A stretch of 64,000 nucleotides of DNA from Mucilaginibacter sp. KACC 22773 (GCF_028736215.1 NZ_CP117883.1:4216001-4280000), one strand, 5' to 3'; positions 55,181 through 64,000 are shown, counted from the first letter of the stretch. The notes: generated by a model from the sequence alone, not told the origin. Translations and numbers: made by a program.

Positions 55181-56656
55181 TTAGAAAGTTATATCTATAA
55201 GAATACCCGATAGTTTCTCGCATTTGCCATCTTTAAACTCCGGATAACCGGCTACTTTCACCTTCAGCAGGTGTCCTTTGGCCGTAATCATTTCAAAATC
55301 GCCGCCAAAAGGTTTTGCGTTTAACATGGCATTTTTTAAACCGATGGCTGCCCTGTCACGATTCTCGCCCTCTTTATAAAAGCTAATGGCAGTTTCAAGA
55401 TCGGGCGCAAAATCAGCCGGTACCTCAAGCATTTCCTTTAATACCTTGCTCCAAACAGTTGTATTGTCTTTAAAATTCCGGCTCCAGGCGCCTATACGCG
55501 CTATCTTTTGTGTTTTATTAAGTATTTCTAAAACTTCTTTATTTTCATTGATGCTAAGCCTAAAAGGCACGTAGTTTTGCGTCATAATCATAAACCCGCC
55601 TACTTCCTTTGAATCATCATACCAGGGTCTGATATCCCAGTGCATCCATGATAAGGTTCCATCCTTTTTTTCGACGATGCCATCATCAAAATAAATCTCG
55701 CCCTTGAGGCAGGTGGGTAGCAGGTCTTGAAATTGTGACGGAAACTCAGGCAATAGCTCATATAAATTACATCCGGTAATATCTTTATCTTGCAAATCAT
55801 AATCTTCAATCCATTTCAATGATGCAGCTATAAAATGCATATCTATATCAAACATGGCAATGGCTATTGGCTCTTGCTCGATAAAAGCCTTGTAATTTAT
55901 AACCTGGGGGCCTGCAGAATGATGATTTGAAGATTTATCTTTTAAATATTTTTGGTAACATTTTGAAAAATTAGAAGGGTTTGAAAAATTTAATAAAGAT
56001 GCCATTTGCGATTTATTGTACCTTTTTTCGGCAATGTAGCGCTCGGCAAACTCCATTTGAAGCATGCGATAGTATGAAAAAATAGTATCGTTGTATTTTT
56101 CTTTAAAATCCCGTTTCAGCTTTGATTCGGATATAAAATGTTTTTTTGCAAGCGCAGCTATACTCGGGAACCCCGTAAAAATCCAGGATCTCAGGGTTTG
56201 AATAACCTCATCAAGATTATGATCGGTTGGATTCAGAAAGGCCTTTTTCTGCGGCAAATGTTCGTTATCAACTATCTTCTTTTCCATTGGGTTTAGTATT
56301 ACAACCTGTACAAAAAAGCCATCAACCTGCCCTTCTACAAAATTTGGTGTATAAGTGGCACGTGTATTCATCATTTGCCCGCTACGATCCTGCAAAAACC
56401 GTTCAAAAACCTGCACATGTCCGTTTAAAGCGCCATCTATATACTTTAAGTTATTTTGATATAGTGATTGTCCGAGTAACTCCCACAAATACATTTTATT
56501 TATCATTGCTTCAGGTTCAATGCCAAACCAATTTCTGTAGGCATCATTCGCAAAACGGCAGATAAGATTTTTATCCCAATACCCAAGCATCGCATCGCTG
56601 TGCTTTAATAGCCCGGTGATAATTTCAATTAGAGACAGTTTAACTAAAAGCGGCAT
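55181..56656 (-). CDS. PAS-AraC-PAS-PAS regulator
   Basis: 491 residues. Order: PAS (about 12-125), an AraC-type double helix-turn-helix (about 148-240, with PSIAALAKKHFISESKLKRDFKEKY and KSQMASLLNFSNPSNFSKCYQKYLKD), then two more PAS domains (about 255-370 and 380-491, with WSRNFKDNTTVWSKVLKEML). There is no kinase, output enzyme or membrane segment. AraC domains usually sit at a protein end, so an internal HTH between sensory domains is unusual. It is probably a cytoplasmic one-component regulator responding to a small molecule or redox signal. It is followed by the degenerate receiver protein and lies just downstream of the exopolysaccharide cluster. Confidence 0.82.
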   Translation of the reverse strand: MPLLVKLSLIEIITGLLKHSDAMLGYWDKNLICRFANDAYRNWFGIEPEAMINKMYLWELLGQSLYQNNLKYIDGALNGHVQVFERFLQDRSGQMMNTRATYTPNFVEGQVDGFFVQVVILNPMEKKIVDNEHLPQKKAFLNPTDHNLDEVIQTLRSWIFTGFPSIAALAKKHFISESKLKRDFKEKYNDTIFSYYRMLQMEFAERYIAEKRYNKSQMASLLNFSNPSNFSKCYQKYLKDKSSNHHSAGPQVINYKAFIEQEPIAIAMFDIDMHFIAASLKWIEDYDLQDKDITGCNLYELLPEFPSQFQDLLPTCLKGEIYFDDGIVEKKDGTLSWMHWDIRPWYDDSKEVGGFMIMTQNYVPFRLSINENKEVLEILNKTQKIARIGAWSRNFKDNTTVWSKVLKEMLEVPADFAPDLETAISFYKEGENRDRAAIGLKNAMLNAKPFGGDFEMITAKGHLLKVKVAGYPEFKDGKCEKLSGILIDITF

Positions 56657-56806
56657 TTGTGCAAGGATATAAATGTAGCAATTTTCATAAACCCATTAAT
56701 TCATGAAAAAAATCAGGTTACCAAAAGTGCAAATAACAAATTAAGTTATTGTCTTAAAGAGATATAAAAGTTGTAAAAATATGATACATGTCATTTTTTT
56801 TGGCCT

Positions 56807-58762
56807 TTAGCACCGTATGCTCACCGGTATCCCGGCATCCAATTTTTCATATCGCGAATTATTGCTAATAAAGTCAGGCAAAATATTTTTCATTTTGGCT
56901 ACCATTAAATCAATATCCCTGCATAAATTAAGTTCAAGTAGTTCATTTACAACCTTATTAACATCGGCGTATTTTACAGGGATGGTTTTTGAAATTTTTA
57001 TGTCCTTGTTGTACGTGGGTATAACTTCCTCTTCAATGTTTAGCAGCTCCTCGTAAAGCTTCTCGCCGGGCCTTAGGCCGGTATAAACAATTTTTATGTC
57101 TTCGCCAGGCACCATTCCCACTAATTTTATCATGTTGGCAGCCAGATCGGCAATTTTAACAGGCAGTCCCATATCAAATAAAAATATTTCGCCGCCGTTG
57201 CCCATTATCGCGGCTTCAATTACAAGTTGCACAGCTTCGGGTATAGTCATAAAATACCGCGTAATTTCGGGATGGGTTACGGTAACCGGTCCCCCTTTTT
57301 CAATTTGTGCTTTGAACCGTGGTATTACCGATCCGTTTGACCCCATTACGTTGCCAAAACGCGTCGTAATAAATTTAGTTTGATTTAGCACTCCATTACA
57401 TAAATCGCTACAAAAAAAACGGTTGTCAAATGTTTTGCTGTTTAACGATTGAATATACATTTCGGCAATGCGTTTTGAAGCACCCATAACATTAGTTGGC
57501 CTTACTGCCTTATCTGTCGATATCATCACAAACTTTTCTACACCAAACAAGACCGATATATCGGCTAAGTTCTTAGTACCTCCTATATTTGTCAGCACCG
57601 CTTCTGTGGGATTATTTTCCATCATGGGCACATGCTTGTAAGCCGCCGCGTGGAAAACAATTTGCGGCCTGTACAATTCAAACAAGCTTTTAATACGGGT
57701 TTCGTTTTGGATATTGGCAATAAAAATACGCGCTTTGTCGGCATGTATTCCCTCTTCAATCTCTAATTGAATTTCGTGCAATGGGGTTTCGGCCTGGTCG
57801 CACAACACCACAAATTCGGGTTCATATCCTAAAATTTGCCTTACCAGTTCAGATCCTATTGAACCTGCTGCACCCGTTACTAAAACTCTTTTACCCTGTA
57901 TATCATCAAAAATATGCTTACACGAGAGTTTAATGGGCTTACGTTCAAGCAAATCTTCAATTTTCAGATCCTTAAACTGCTTTAAATTAGGTTGGCCGTT
58001 TATCCATTCATTTGATGGCGGAACTGTAATTACCTTGATACCTAATTCAACACACTTTGCTATTGCCGTTCTTTTACCTTCGGTTTGTATATCTTCAGAC
58101 GTTATGAACATTTTTTTGATACCGTATTTATTGTTCAACCTGGTAATAGCTGTAATAGGATAAACCCGCTTTTGCTCAAGGCACTTATAAACTTTGTCGT
58201 CGCCTGTGTCGATAAAGCCCTGAACATTTATCATAAACCCCCGCTGGCCTTCCAAAGTATTCTTTATCAGGATAGAAGATGTACCCGAACCATATATCAA
58301 AACATTTTCTTTTTCTATTTTATACCCGGGTTCATCAAAGTATTTAAAAACGTCTTTGATAACAATACGCATGCCCATCAGCAGCGATGAGGAGATAAAA
58401 AAATTGATAAACAAAACATCCCCTAAGCCTTGCAAATTTATGTTAAGATATGTTGCGAACACCAAATGATAAATTATCACGAAGGCAACAGTGCTTACAA
58501 AAACAGCTGTAAGAATGCGCAGCATGTCGCGGGTGTTTGAATGCCTTATAATATGCGTGTGTACCCGCATTACTAAAAAGATAAACACGGCGTTACTGCA
58601 ATAAAATGCTATATAGTAAAGGTTGTTCTGTTCCAGATCGAGTTTACCTTTTACCGAAAACGACAAGCATAAGGATATGAGGACAATACCAAGATCGGTT
58701 AATAGTATTAGCCACCTTGAATGAAATTTGTCCTGAAACAATAAATTCCTGAGGTATATCAT
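56807..58762 (-). CDS. Membrane-bound nucleoside-diphosphate-sugar 4,6-dehydratase (CapD/FlaA1/PglF type)
   Basis: 651 residues. Four N-terminal membrane helices (about 18-130), a first Rossmann-like domain with LIYGSGTSSILIK, then the SDR dehydratase domain with VLVTGAAGSIGSE (about 294-305) and the STDKAVRPTNVMGASKR segment, in which Met replaces the usual active-site Tyr, as is normal for this family. It makes UDP-4-keto-6-deoxy-sugars from UDP-GlcNAc at the inner membrane, a first step to amino-dideoxy sugars in polysaccharides. First dedicated sugar gene of the cluster; DegT-like and GNAT genes lie upstream on the same strand. Confidence 0.92.
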   Translation of the reverse strand: MIYLRNLLFQDKFHSRWLILLTDLGIVLISLCLSFSVKGKLDLEQNNLYYIAFYCSNAVFIFLVMRVHTHIIRHSNTRDMLRILTAVFVSTVAFVIIYHLVFATYLNINLQGLGDVLFINFFISSSLLMGMRIVIKDVFKYFDEPGYKIEKENVLIYGSGTSSILIKNTLEGQRGFMINVQGFIDTGDDKVYKCLEQKRVYPITAITRLNNKYGIKKMFITSEDIQTEGKRTAIAKCVELGIKVITVPPSNEWINGQPNLKQFKDLKIEDLLERKPIKLSCKHIFDDIQGKRVLVTGAAGSIGSELVRQILGYEPEFVVLCDQAETPLHEIQLEIEEGIHADKARIFIANIQNETRIKSLFELYRPQIVFHAAAYKHVPMMENNPTEAVLTNIGGTKNLADISVLFGVEKFVMISTDKAVRPTNVMGASKRIAEMYIQSLNSKTFDNRFFCSDLCNGVLNQTKFITTRFGNVMGSNGSVIPRFKAQIEKGGPVTVTHPEITRYFMTIPEAVQLVIEAAIMGNGGEIFLFDMGLPVKIADLAANMIKLVGMVPGEDIKIVYTGLRPGEKLYEELLNIEEEVIPTYNKDIKISKTIPVKYADVNKVVNELLELNLCRDIDLMVAKMKNILPDFISNNSRYEKLDAGIPVSIRC

Positions 58763-58788
58763 AGCAGTTAGTTGTTTAGGTAAAAAAA

Positions 58789-59826
58789 TTATGCGTAGCG
58801 ATAGAGTGGGAAAAAATCTATTTCCGGGTTATTGTTAATTCCTTTTTGAGCAAGTAAATTTTGATAAACGGCAGGGTTTGCAATATAACGCCAGGTGTTA
58901 AATTCAAAATGTAATTTCGAAAATGCGGCTTTCCATTCAAAAAGTTTATCGTGTTTGTAGCCAAGGCCACCACCCAAATTATAATATCTCATCCCCTCGC
59001 GCCTGCCAATGAGCGTAATTTCGTCAACCAGAAACTTTGTGGGGCTTTCGTGCAGATATTCGGCCCGCGTGCCAACCAAATGAGCCTGTATAATATCGTT
59101 GGTAAAAGTTATAATGGTGCTTGACATAACAGTGGCACCGTCATAAACCATTAGCACCCGTGCATCATATTCATTTGTATTGCATATGTTGTTAAAATAT
59201 TGATCATTGAATAAATAAGAATCGGCTGCTCCTACCCTTTTCATGCTCTCCCTATAAATACCGGCAAAAATCTCCAGGGCCTTTGGGCCCTTTTCTTCTA
59301 CTACCCTGAACCCCTTTTTCCAGGCATGTTTAATGGCATCCATAGTGCTTTGCCGGTAATCCTCACGCTGGTCGTCAATGCTTTTAAACAAATCAATCAC
59401 TACCGTTTTGCCATTTGAATGTACCCCTCCAAATTTATCAAGCAGCTTTTGCTGCTTGTAAAAGGGATGCATTCGAATAAATAGCGAAATGTAATTGCTG
59501 CCGGAAAGAAAGGAAATAAATGCACCCCTAAAATTCTCAATAAAGCTGTCCTCAAGGTTTTCCATCTTTTTGTTCGAAACCGGGCCCGAGAATCCATAAA
59601 CACAAGTAAGGTCAAAAAAATCCGTTCCAGGTATATTACGTTCAATTAACGGGAATACGATATAGTCATCGCCCTGCTGGTATACAAATAAAAGCGGCCG
59701 GGATTTACTTTCAAGTGAATTTTCGATAGTGTGATAATGCCAGGTATGATAAAAATCATATTCGGCCGCCCCCCGAATGTAGTTTGTCCACTCTTCCCTA
59801 TTAAGAATGGTTAGTACTTTTGTCAT
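58789..59826 (-). CDS. FemAB-like GNAT-superfamily protein
   Basis: 345 residues with two GNAT-like halves, of the type seen in peptidoglycan bridge (FemAB) and exopolysaccharide cluster proteins (Acetyltransf_6). Visible: SRPLLFVYQQGDDYIVFPL, DDQREDYRQSTMDAIKHAWKKGF, VLMVYDGATVMSSTIITFTNDIIQAHLVGT and MRYYNLGGGLGYKHDKLFEWKAAFS. It probably transfers an acyl or aminoacyl group to a sugar or lipid intermediate; the substrate is unknown. It lies between the dehydratase and GNAT genes (gap 26 bases on each side). Confidence 0.8.
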   Translation of the reverse strand: MTKVLTILNREEWTNYIRGAAEYDFYHTWHYHTIENSLESKSRPLLFVYQQGDDYIVFPLIERNIPGTDFFDLTCVYGFSGPVSNKKMENLEDSFIENFRGAFISFLSGSNYISLFIRMHPFYKQQKLLDKFGGVHSNGKTVVIDLFKSIDDQREDYRQSTMDAIKHAWKKGFRVVEEKGPKALEIFAGIYRESMKRVGAADSYLFNDQYFNNICNTNEYDARVLMVYDGATVMSSTIITFTNDIIQAHLVGTRAEYLHESPTKFLVDEITLIGRREGMRYYNLGGGLGYKHDKLFEWKAAFSKLHFEFNTWRYIANPAVYQNLLAQKGINNNPEIDFFPLYRYA

Positions 59827-59852
59827 AATTGGTATGGTCCTATTGTTGTATG

Positions 59853-60359
59853 TTAATTCTTACAGTTTTGTGCAGCTATGAACTTACTTTTGGTAATATT
59901 CATACAAATAAGGTCATCTTGTTTACCCTTAATTTCAAAGCCAGCCTTTTCATATACTGTTATGGCCGATATATTTGAGGGGTGAACCTTAAGATAGATA
60001 AGGTCCAGTTCTTTTATCAGGAAACCATAATTTAGAATTTTCATAGTTGCCTGGTAACCAATGCCTTTACCCCAATAAAGCCTGTTGCCGATAAAAAGAT
60101 GTAGTTCGGCATCATGAGCGGTTAAATCTAACAACTGAACGTTACCTATATAGGTATTAAGTTCTTTAACGCAAATTGCAAATCGTGCCTGATTTTCTTT
60201 AAGTAATTCGCCCTGCAGCCAGGCGGTTTCAATCACTGCAGTAATGTAATTAACTGGTTTGTAGCCTGTGTAAATCCAAATTAACGGATCGTTGCGCCAG
60301 GCGTAAGAAACCAGTGCATCTTCTACAACCAATGGCCGTATGTATATTGATATTGTCAT
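59853..60359 (-). CDS. GNAT N-acetyltransferase (RimJ/RimL type)
   Basis: 168 residues. The acetyl-CoA motif is LYWGKGIGYQATMKIL, with LKVHPSNISAITVYEKAGFEIKG at the C-terminal part. Its ATG overlaps the stop of the DegT-like gene (ATGA), so the two are translated together. The context suggests N-acetylation of an amino sugar made by that aminotransferase. Confidence 0.88.
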   Translation of the reverse strand: MTISIYIRPLVVEDALVSYAWRNDPLIWIYTGYKPVNYITAVIETAWLQGELLKENQARFAICVKELNTYIGNVQLLDLTAHDAELHLFIGNRLYWGKGIGYQATMKILNYGFLIKELDLIYLKVHPSNISAITVYEKAGFEIKGKQDDLICMNITKSKFIAAQNCKN

Positions 60360-61327
60360 AAAAAAACGCGTAAGGTGTTTAACATATAATACATATCCTG
60401 CAAATTATAGCGCTGATCTATTGGTAACGGAACCAAGCAGCGGGCAAGGTAATTTTCATACATACTTTTTTTAGTCCATTTAAAAACGTTTGGCCAATAA
60501 GTAGCTACGTATATTTTTTTTTGAATTAAATGAACCTTCAAGTATTTGTCGTTGCACAAAAAGGGGTAAACCATGGGCGCACAATCCTCGGGGACTTCAA
60601 ATTTCAACAAATTATACTCATGCAGGTGCTTATGTAAAAAATGAAAATTCCGCTCTCTTATCTTCGCACAGGCATCATAATCAATACCCGAAAGTATTTT
60701 TTTAGTAACCGCAGACATTGATCTTATCTCGTTGTTTTCCAAATCTTTATTACTTTCTTTAAAAGCTTCATAACCTTCCTCTATTCCACAATCAATACTT
60801 TTAATAAGGTAGGAAAACCGGTGAATGGATTTATCTATGGGTAGTTTCTTTGCCAGCTTTCTTTTAATTTGCAAATATGCCCCGTCCGAAACACCAAAAA
60901 ATTTGCGGCACGAATAGAAGGTATCTATTTTGGGCAACGGCTCTGAAAAAAACGCCTGTGAGTTATCAATTATCAGGTTACTAATTTTGTAGCTTAATGC
61001 TGTAACAGTCTCTTGCTTTAGCCCGAAGTAGTTGGTATACAAAAAACAGGCATCATGTTCGATATCGAAATTAATTATCGGATCAAGATTTTTGTCAATT
61101 GAATAAAATTGGTATCTGATGCCCAGTTTATCGATGGGCTCAAGTAAAACATCGCACGTAAAATATGGGATATATATTTTAGTATATCCTTTTTGCCTTA
61201 AAATATACTCAAGGGCATTCCGTCCGGTGTTTAAATGAATCAGGTTTGGATAAAATTCATTTCCCACAGGCAATTCCAGCTCTAAATATCCACCGATGGA
61301 TTTTAAAGCGGCTCTATTATTTTGCAT
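60356..61327 (-). CDS. DegT/DnrJ/EryC1-like PLP-dependent protein (sugar aminotransferase-like)
   Basis: 323 residues, shorter and more divergent than typical DegT aminotransferases (about 370-390). Fold-type I features: HLNTGRNALEYIL, IYIPYFTCDVLLEPIDKLG, then LIIDNSQAF (D121, which would bind the pyridine nitrogen) and FYSCRKFFGVSDGAYL with K142 as the probable Schiff-base lysine. If active it would transaminate the 4-keto sugar made by the dehydratase. Divergence at the C-terminus makes substrate and activity uncertain. Confidence 0.75.
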   Translation of the reverse strand: MQNNRAALKSIGGYLELELPVGNEFYPNLIHLNTGRNALEYILRQKGYTKIYIPYFTCDVLLEPIDKLGIRYQFYSIDKNLDPIINFDIEHDACFLYTNYFGLKQETVTALSYKISNLIIDNSQAFFSEPLPKIDTFYSCRKFFGVSDGAYLQIKRKLAKKLPIDKSIHRFSYLIKSIDCGIEEGYEAFKESNKDLENNEIRSMSAVTKKILSGIDYDACAKIRERNFHFLHKHLHEYNLLKFEVPEDCAPMVYPFLCNDKYLKVHLIQKKIYVATYWPNVFKWTKKSMYENYLARCLVPLPIDQRYNLQDMYYMLNTLRVFL

Positions 61328-61358
61328 AGCCGTAAATTAGTTGCGATTTAAAGGCTGT

Positions 61359-62162
61359 TTAGCCCTGATCCCGTTGATACATTCTTAGGTGCGAGGGCTG
61401 ATAGTACTCTTCCAGGCTTTCGGGTACCCGGGCATTATAACCTATTACCTGGCGTAAGCCGGGATTAAGCTGCGCAACAAAGTCGTAACCTAATAATCTT
61501 GGGTAATCCATTTGCTGTTTAAAACACGGGCGGGTAAACCCTAAAGTTAATGCCCGGCGTACATCATTTGTAGTATTTTCGCCGGCTGCATGCCAAATGT
61601 TTGAATCAAACAATATTATACTGCCCTTGGGTACAATAGCTCTGTCTGCAGTGTCAAAAAAATAATTTTCGTTAGGCTGCAACGCCGATTTGTGCGAACC
61701 TGAAAGAAAATGCGTAGCGCCATTAGCTTCGGTAAAATCATCCAGTGTAACAATCATTTGTAGCAACAACTTGGCATCAGATACAAAAGTTCGCGTATCG
61801 CGATGCATGTTGCTCAGGTAAGGGTGCGCATGTTTGGAGTGTATCACCGCGTTAATACCGTTTAATATGTATTTGCCCCCTAAAAATTGTGCTATTTCAT
61901 CATCACAATACATTTTTTGAAGAAAAGGAATACTAAAATTATTTCTCTCTAACAAGTGATGCAGTGTACCCTGCATGTTGGCACTTATATTATTTTTTTC
62001 CTGGATAGCTCTTCTAACTTTGTATGCTACTTCAAGGTCGGCATTTATTACATCCAAAAAAAAGTTATCAATCGCATTTTCATACACTACCCAACCATAT
62101 TGGCGCATAGATTCCGGAAAAGTGCTAAATTCCTTCTCGTTATACTTAAATCTATTTTTCAT
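61359..62162 (-). CDS. Phytanoyl-CoA dioxygenase (PhyH) family oxygenase
   Basis: 267 residues. Fe(II)/2-oxoglutarate motif: H120 and D122 in MHRDTR, distal His191 in NIWHAAGEN, and Arg202/203 for 2-oxoglutarate. A soluble oxygenase that hydroxylates a small molecule, sugar-linked group or lipid; the substrate cannot be told from sequence. It sits between the glycosyltransferase and the DegT-like gene in the exopolysaccharide cluster. Confidence 0.88.
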   Translation of the reverse strand: MKNRFKYNEKEFSTFPESMRQYGWVVYENAIDNFFLDVINADLEVAYKVRRAIQEKNNISANMQGTLHHLLERNNFSIPFLQKMYCDDEIAQFLGGKYILNGINAVIHSKHAHPYLSNMHRDTRTFVSDAKLLLQMIVTLDDFTEANGATHFLSGSHKSALQPNENYFFDTADRAIVPKGSIILFDSNIWHAAGENTTNDVRRALTLGFTRPCFKQQMDYPRLLGYDFVAQLNPGLRQVIGYNARVPESLEEYYQPSHLRMYQRDQG

Positions 62163-62178
62163 ATCTGTTTAATCCGTT

Positions 62179-63333
62179 TTATATTAATGATCTTGTTTTT
62201 AGCTGCATAATTTCCATCATGCAAGCATTAATAAGTTTCACATCAAATTTTTCTTTAGCCAGCGTTAATCCATTTAATCCATGTTCAACAATATCTCCGG
62301 GGTGCTGAATATAATGTTGAATTTTAAAGATCAGCTCGGCAACATTTTTAACAGGCACCAAAAAACCATTTGAAGCAGCGCCAGAGATGACAGTTTCGCG
62401 GCAGCCAACAGAATCGCAGGTGATAATTGCCCGCCCGGTAGCCATAGCTTCCAGCAAGCAACGTGGGATCCCCTCGCCGTAATAGGACGGAAGAACAACA
62501 ACAGAGGCTTCTGAAATATAAGGCCTTACGTCATCAACTTCCCCAATATATTCTACGGTATCGCCATATTGAATTTTGAATAGAAGGTCGGCGTTAATTG
62601 AATCAATATTTTTATCAGACGAGCCTATAAGCTTGAATTTCACTTCGGGATACGCTAAACGGGTGATTCGGGCCGCTTCATAATATTCATAAATGCCCTT
62701 TGCATTTATAAGCCGCGAAATCATCAGGAAACTAATGGCACTGGTATCCGGCAATGAGCGCCGGTAATGGCTCAAATCAACCCCCGAACCGTTAACTACA
62801 AAAGCCCGGTGTTTAGGTGTTAATATTTTCTTACTGATTAGTGTTTGATAGTCGTCCTTATTTTGAAAAATGATTCTTAATGACGGACTTGCCCTTAGGC
62901 TAAATTTGAGCATTTGTTGCGCCATGCGACTCACCAGCGACTTTTGGCTGCCAGGCACAAAACTATACCCAAGCCCCGATAGCATTGGCGTTATTAGTTT
63001 TACATGGTTTAGTTTTGCCGCTAAAGTACCATAAATAACAGGTTTTAGCGTATAGGGGAAAAAAATATCGGGCCGCACACGTTTAATTAGTTTATAAAGC
63101 GCGATGGCATATTTTACATCTTCGATGATAGCAACGGTACTGCCTTTTAACTTATTCTCGTGAATAATCACGTTAAGCACATTAAGTTTTTTGCGCATGG
63201 CCAGCGGTAACGCTGGGGTAAAAACATATACCTGGTGTTGTTTAGCTAAATCCTCGATGAGTTTTCCTCTAAAATCGATTAATGATTTAGCCGAATCACA
63301 GGCTATTAGTATTTTTTGCCTGGTAACTATCAT
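62179..63333 (-). CDS. Family 4 glycosyltransferase
   Basis: 384 residues of GT-B fold. The N-terminal domain starts KILIACDSAKSLIDFRGKLIEDL; the C-terminal domain has FLMISRLINAKGIYEYYEAARI, GEVDDVRPYISEASVVVLPSYYGEGIPRCLLEAMATGRAIITCD, the EGIPRxLLEAMA motif of GT4 (WcaL/PelF-like). It adds a sugar to a lipid-linked oligosaccharide at the cytoplasmic face. First gene of the visible exopolysaccharide transcript. Confidence 0.92.
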   Translation of the reverse strand: MIVTRQKILIACDSAKSLIDFRGKLIEDLAKQHQVYVFTPALPLAMRKKLNVLNVIIHENKLKGSTVAIIEDVKYAIALYKLIKRVRPDIFFPYTLKPVIYGTLAAKLNHVKLITPMLSGLGYSFVPGSQKSLVSRMAQQMLKFSLRASPSLRIIFQNKDDYQTLISKKILTPKHRAFVVNGSGVDLSHYRRSLPDTSAISFLMISRLINAKGIYEYYEAARITRLAYPEVKFKLIGSSDKNIDSINADLLFKIQYGDTVEYIGEVDDVRPYISEASVVVLPSYYGEGIPRCLLEAMATGRAIITCDSVGCRETVISGAASNGFLVPVKNVAELIFKIQHYIQHPGDIVEHGLNGLTLAKEKFDVKLINACMMEIMQLKTRSLI

Positions 63334-63464
63334 AAAAATGGTGTGATGTGGTTTAGATTGGATATTAATGTTGGCCTATTAAAGCAAGCGTATTTTTTAT
63401 AGGGAGTAGAGTTTTAAAACATACGGTTTAAAGATTAAAAAAGTGACACGGAAGAAACTGAAAT

Positions 63465-63498
63465 AATGTCCGGACTACTAAACCGTAATCCGGACATT
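63465..63498 (-). terminator. Terminator after the pectate-lyase-like gene
   Basis: A perfect 10-base stem AATGTCCGGA/TCCGGACATT with a 14-base loop, 25 bases past the stop at 63523. It separates that gene from the glycosyltransferase. Confidence 0.75.
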
Positions 63499-63522
63499 TT
63501 ATAATTAGATTAAAAAAAATTA

Positions 63523-64000
63523 TTAGTTAGAAAGTATTGCCCCAGCTCCTTTTTGAACTATAGCAGGCACGTTTGCAGCAGCGTCGAGCACTGCGCTGTA
63601 ACTATATTCGGGTACCCATGTAGATAATGCGGTTGTTATATCGTTTGCACCACAATTTGAATAAATGTTGGTGCTTACCCCGCTAAAGTATCCCGGAGGG
63701 TCGCCGGCAAGGTTGGTACTTATTGGTTTATGGCAGCCTGAAAAATATTCGTTATCTGTACGGACAATTCCGTTAGCCCTTGCACCCAAACTATAGCTAC
63801 TGTTATTCAAGTGATAGTTATTGAATACATGTACACGGCCATAGTTCATATCGGGCTCCCGTTCGCTAACATTATACCAAAAATTGTGGTGCAGCGTAAC
63901 ATGTAAATGACCAATATCTGACTCATGTCCGGCAATACCACCACTTATCAGGAGCGACAAATTTGTATCGTGAAACCGGCTCCAGGAAACTGTAACAAAA
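63523..64000 (-). CDS. Pectate-lyase-like (PL1 superfamily) protein, N-terminus beyond right edge
   Basis: The frame is open through the right edge, so about 158 C-terminal residues are seen. The beta-helix pattern VTVSWSRFHDTNLSLLISG, HLHVTLHHNFWYNVSERE and YGRVHVFNNYHL is that of PL1 pectate lyases. Relative to well-known members the Lys of the HDxxK motif is Leu here, and of the three Arg in the R-P-R-R-G stretch only the first is kept (EREPDMNYG). So it may be a divergent or inactive lyase-like protein, or bind another glycan. Residue correspondence is from memory of the family. Confidence 0.85.
   Translation of the reverse strand, partial: FVTVSWSRFHDTNLSLLISGGIAGHESDIGHLHVTLHHNFWYNVSEREPDMNYGRVHVFNNYHLNNSSYSLGARANGIVRTDNEYFSGCHKPISTNLAGDPPGYFSGVSTNIYSNCGANDITTALSTWVPEYSYSAVLDAAANVPAIVQKGAGAILSN

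Overview
The window looks like a chromosome segment of a Bacteroidota bacterium, most likely family Sphingobacteriaceae (Mucilaginibacter- or Pedobacter-like; the genus is my inference). The evidence is the rRNA operon type, promoters of the TTG / 19 bp / TAnnTTTG kind, AT-rich leaders without clear Shine-Dalgarno sites, many signal peptides ending in AQ, OmpP1/FadL and PorT-type barrels, and a glycan-degradation locus with an AraC/cupin regulator.

Layout. 1-5.7 kb is an AT-rich accessory region: two overlapping small reading frames cut by the left edge, a KAP-family P-loop NTPase, an orphan small gene lying between copies of an inverted repeat, and a pair of paralogous small proteins, one of which resembles a RiPP precursor. 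6.1-7.4 kb is an outer-membrane barrel gene. 8.1-14.4 kb is a complete rRNA operon on the minus strand (16S, tRNA-Ile, tRNA-Ala, 23S, 5S) with three tandem promoters and a terminator. 14.6-15.3 kb is a PorT-type barrel.

15.7-28.6 kb is a locus for uronic-acid- and fucose-containing glycans: GH88, GH29, an AraC regulator, a KdgF-like cupin, GH2 and an alginate-lyase-superfamily lyase, with the gluconeogenic pair ppsA-fbp in the middle. Three of its promoters carry the same operator-like element exactly 54 bases upstream of the -7 box.

29-46.4 kb is a nearly complete fatty-acid module: FadL-type porin, GDSL lipoprotein, acyl-CoA ligase, acyl-CoA dehydrogenase, ETF beta and alpha, the FadN-type bifunctional enzyme, thiolase, delta3-delta2-enoyl-CoA isomerase, 2,4-dienoyl-CoA reductase, thioesterase and acyl-CoA-binding protein. 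Three promoters here share a second operator-like element at a fixed 33-34 base distance from the -7 box. An AraC regulator lies divergently next to one copy. This is the most informative non-coding signal I found.

46.5-50.9 kb holds a patatin, an RRM protein and a large c-type cytochrome/beta-propeller protein. 51-63.4 kb is exopolysaccharide-related: an MBOAT acyltransferase with an SGNH partner, a small HTH regulator, an unusual PAS-AraC-PAS-PAS regulator with a degenerate receiver protein, then a 4,6-dehydratase, FemAB-like protein, GNAT, DegT-like aminotransferase, PhyH dioxygenase and a GT4 glycosyltransferase. The right edge cuts a pectate-lyase-like protein.

All family assignments come from reading motifs. 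No database search was run.
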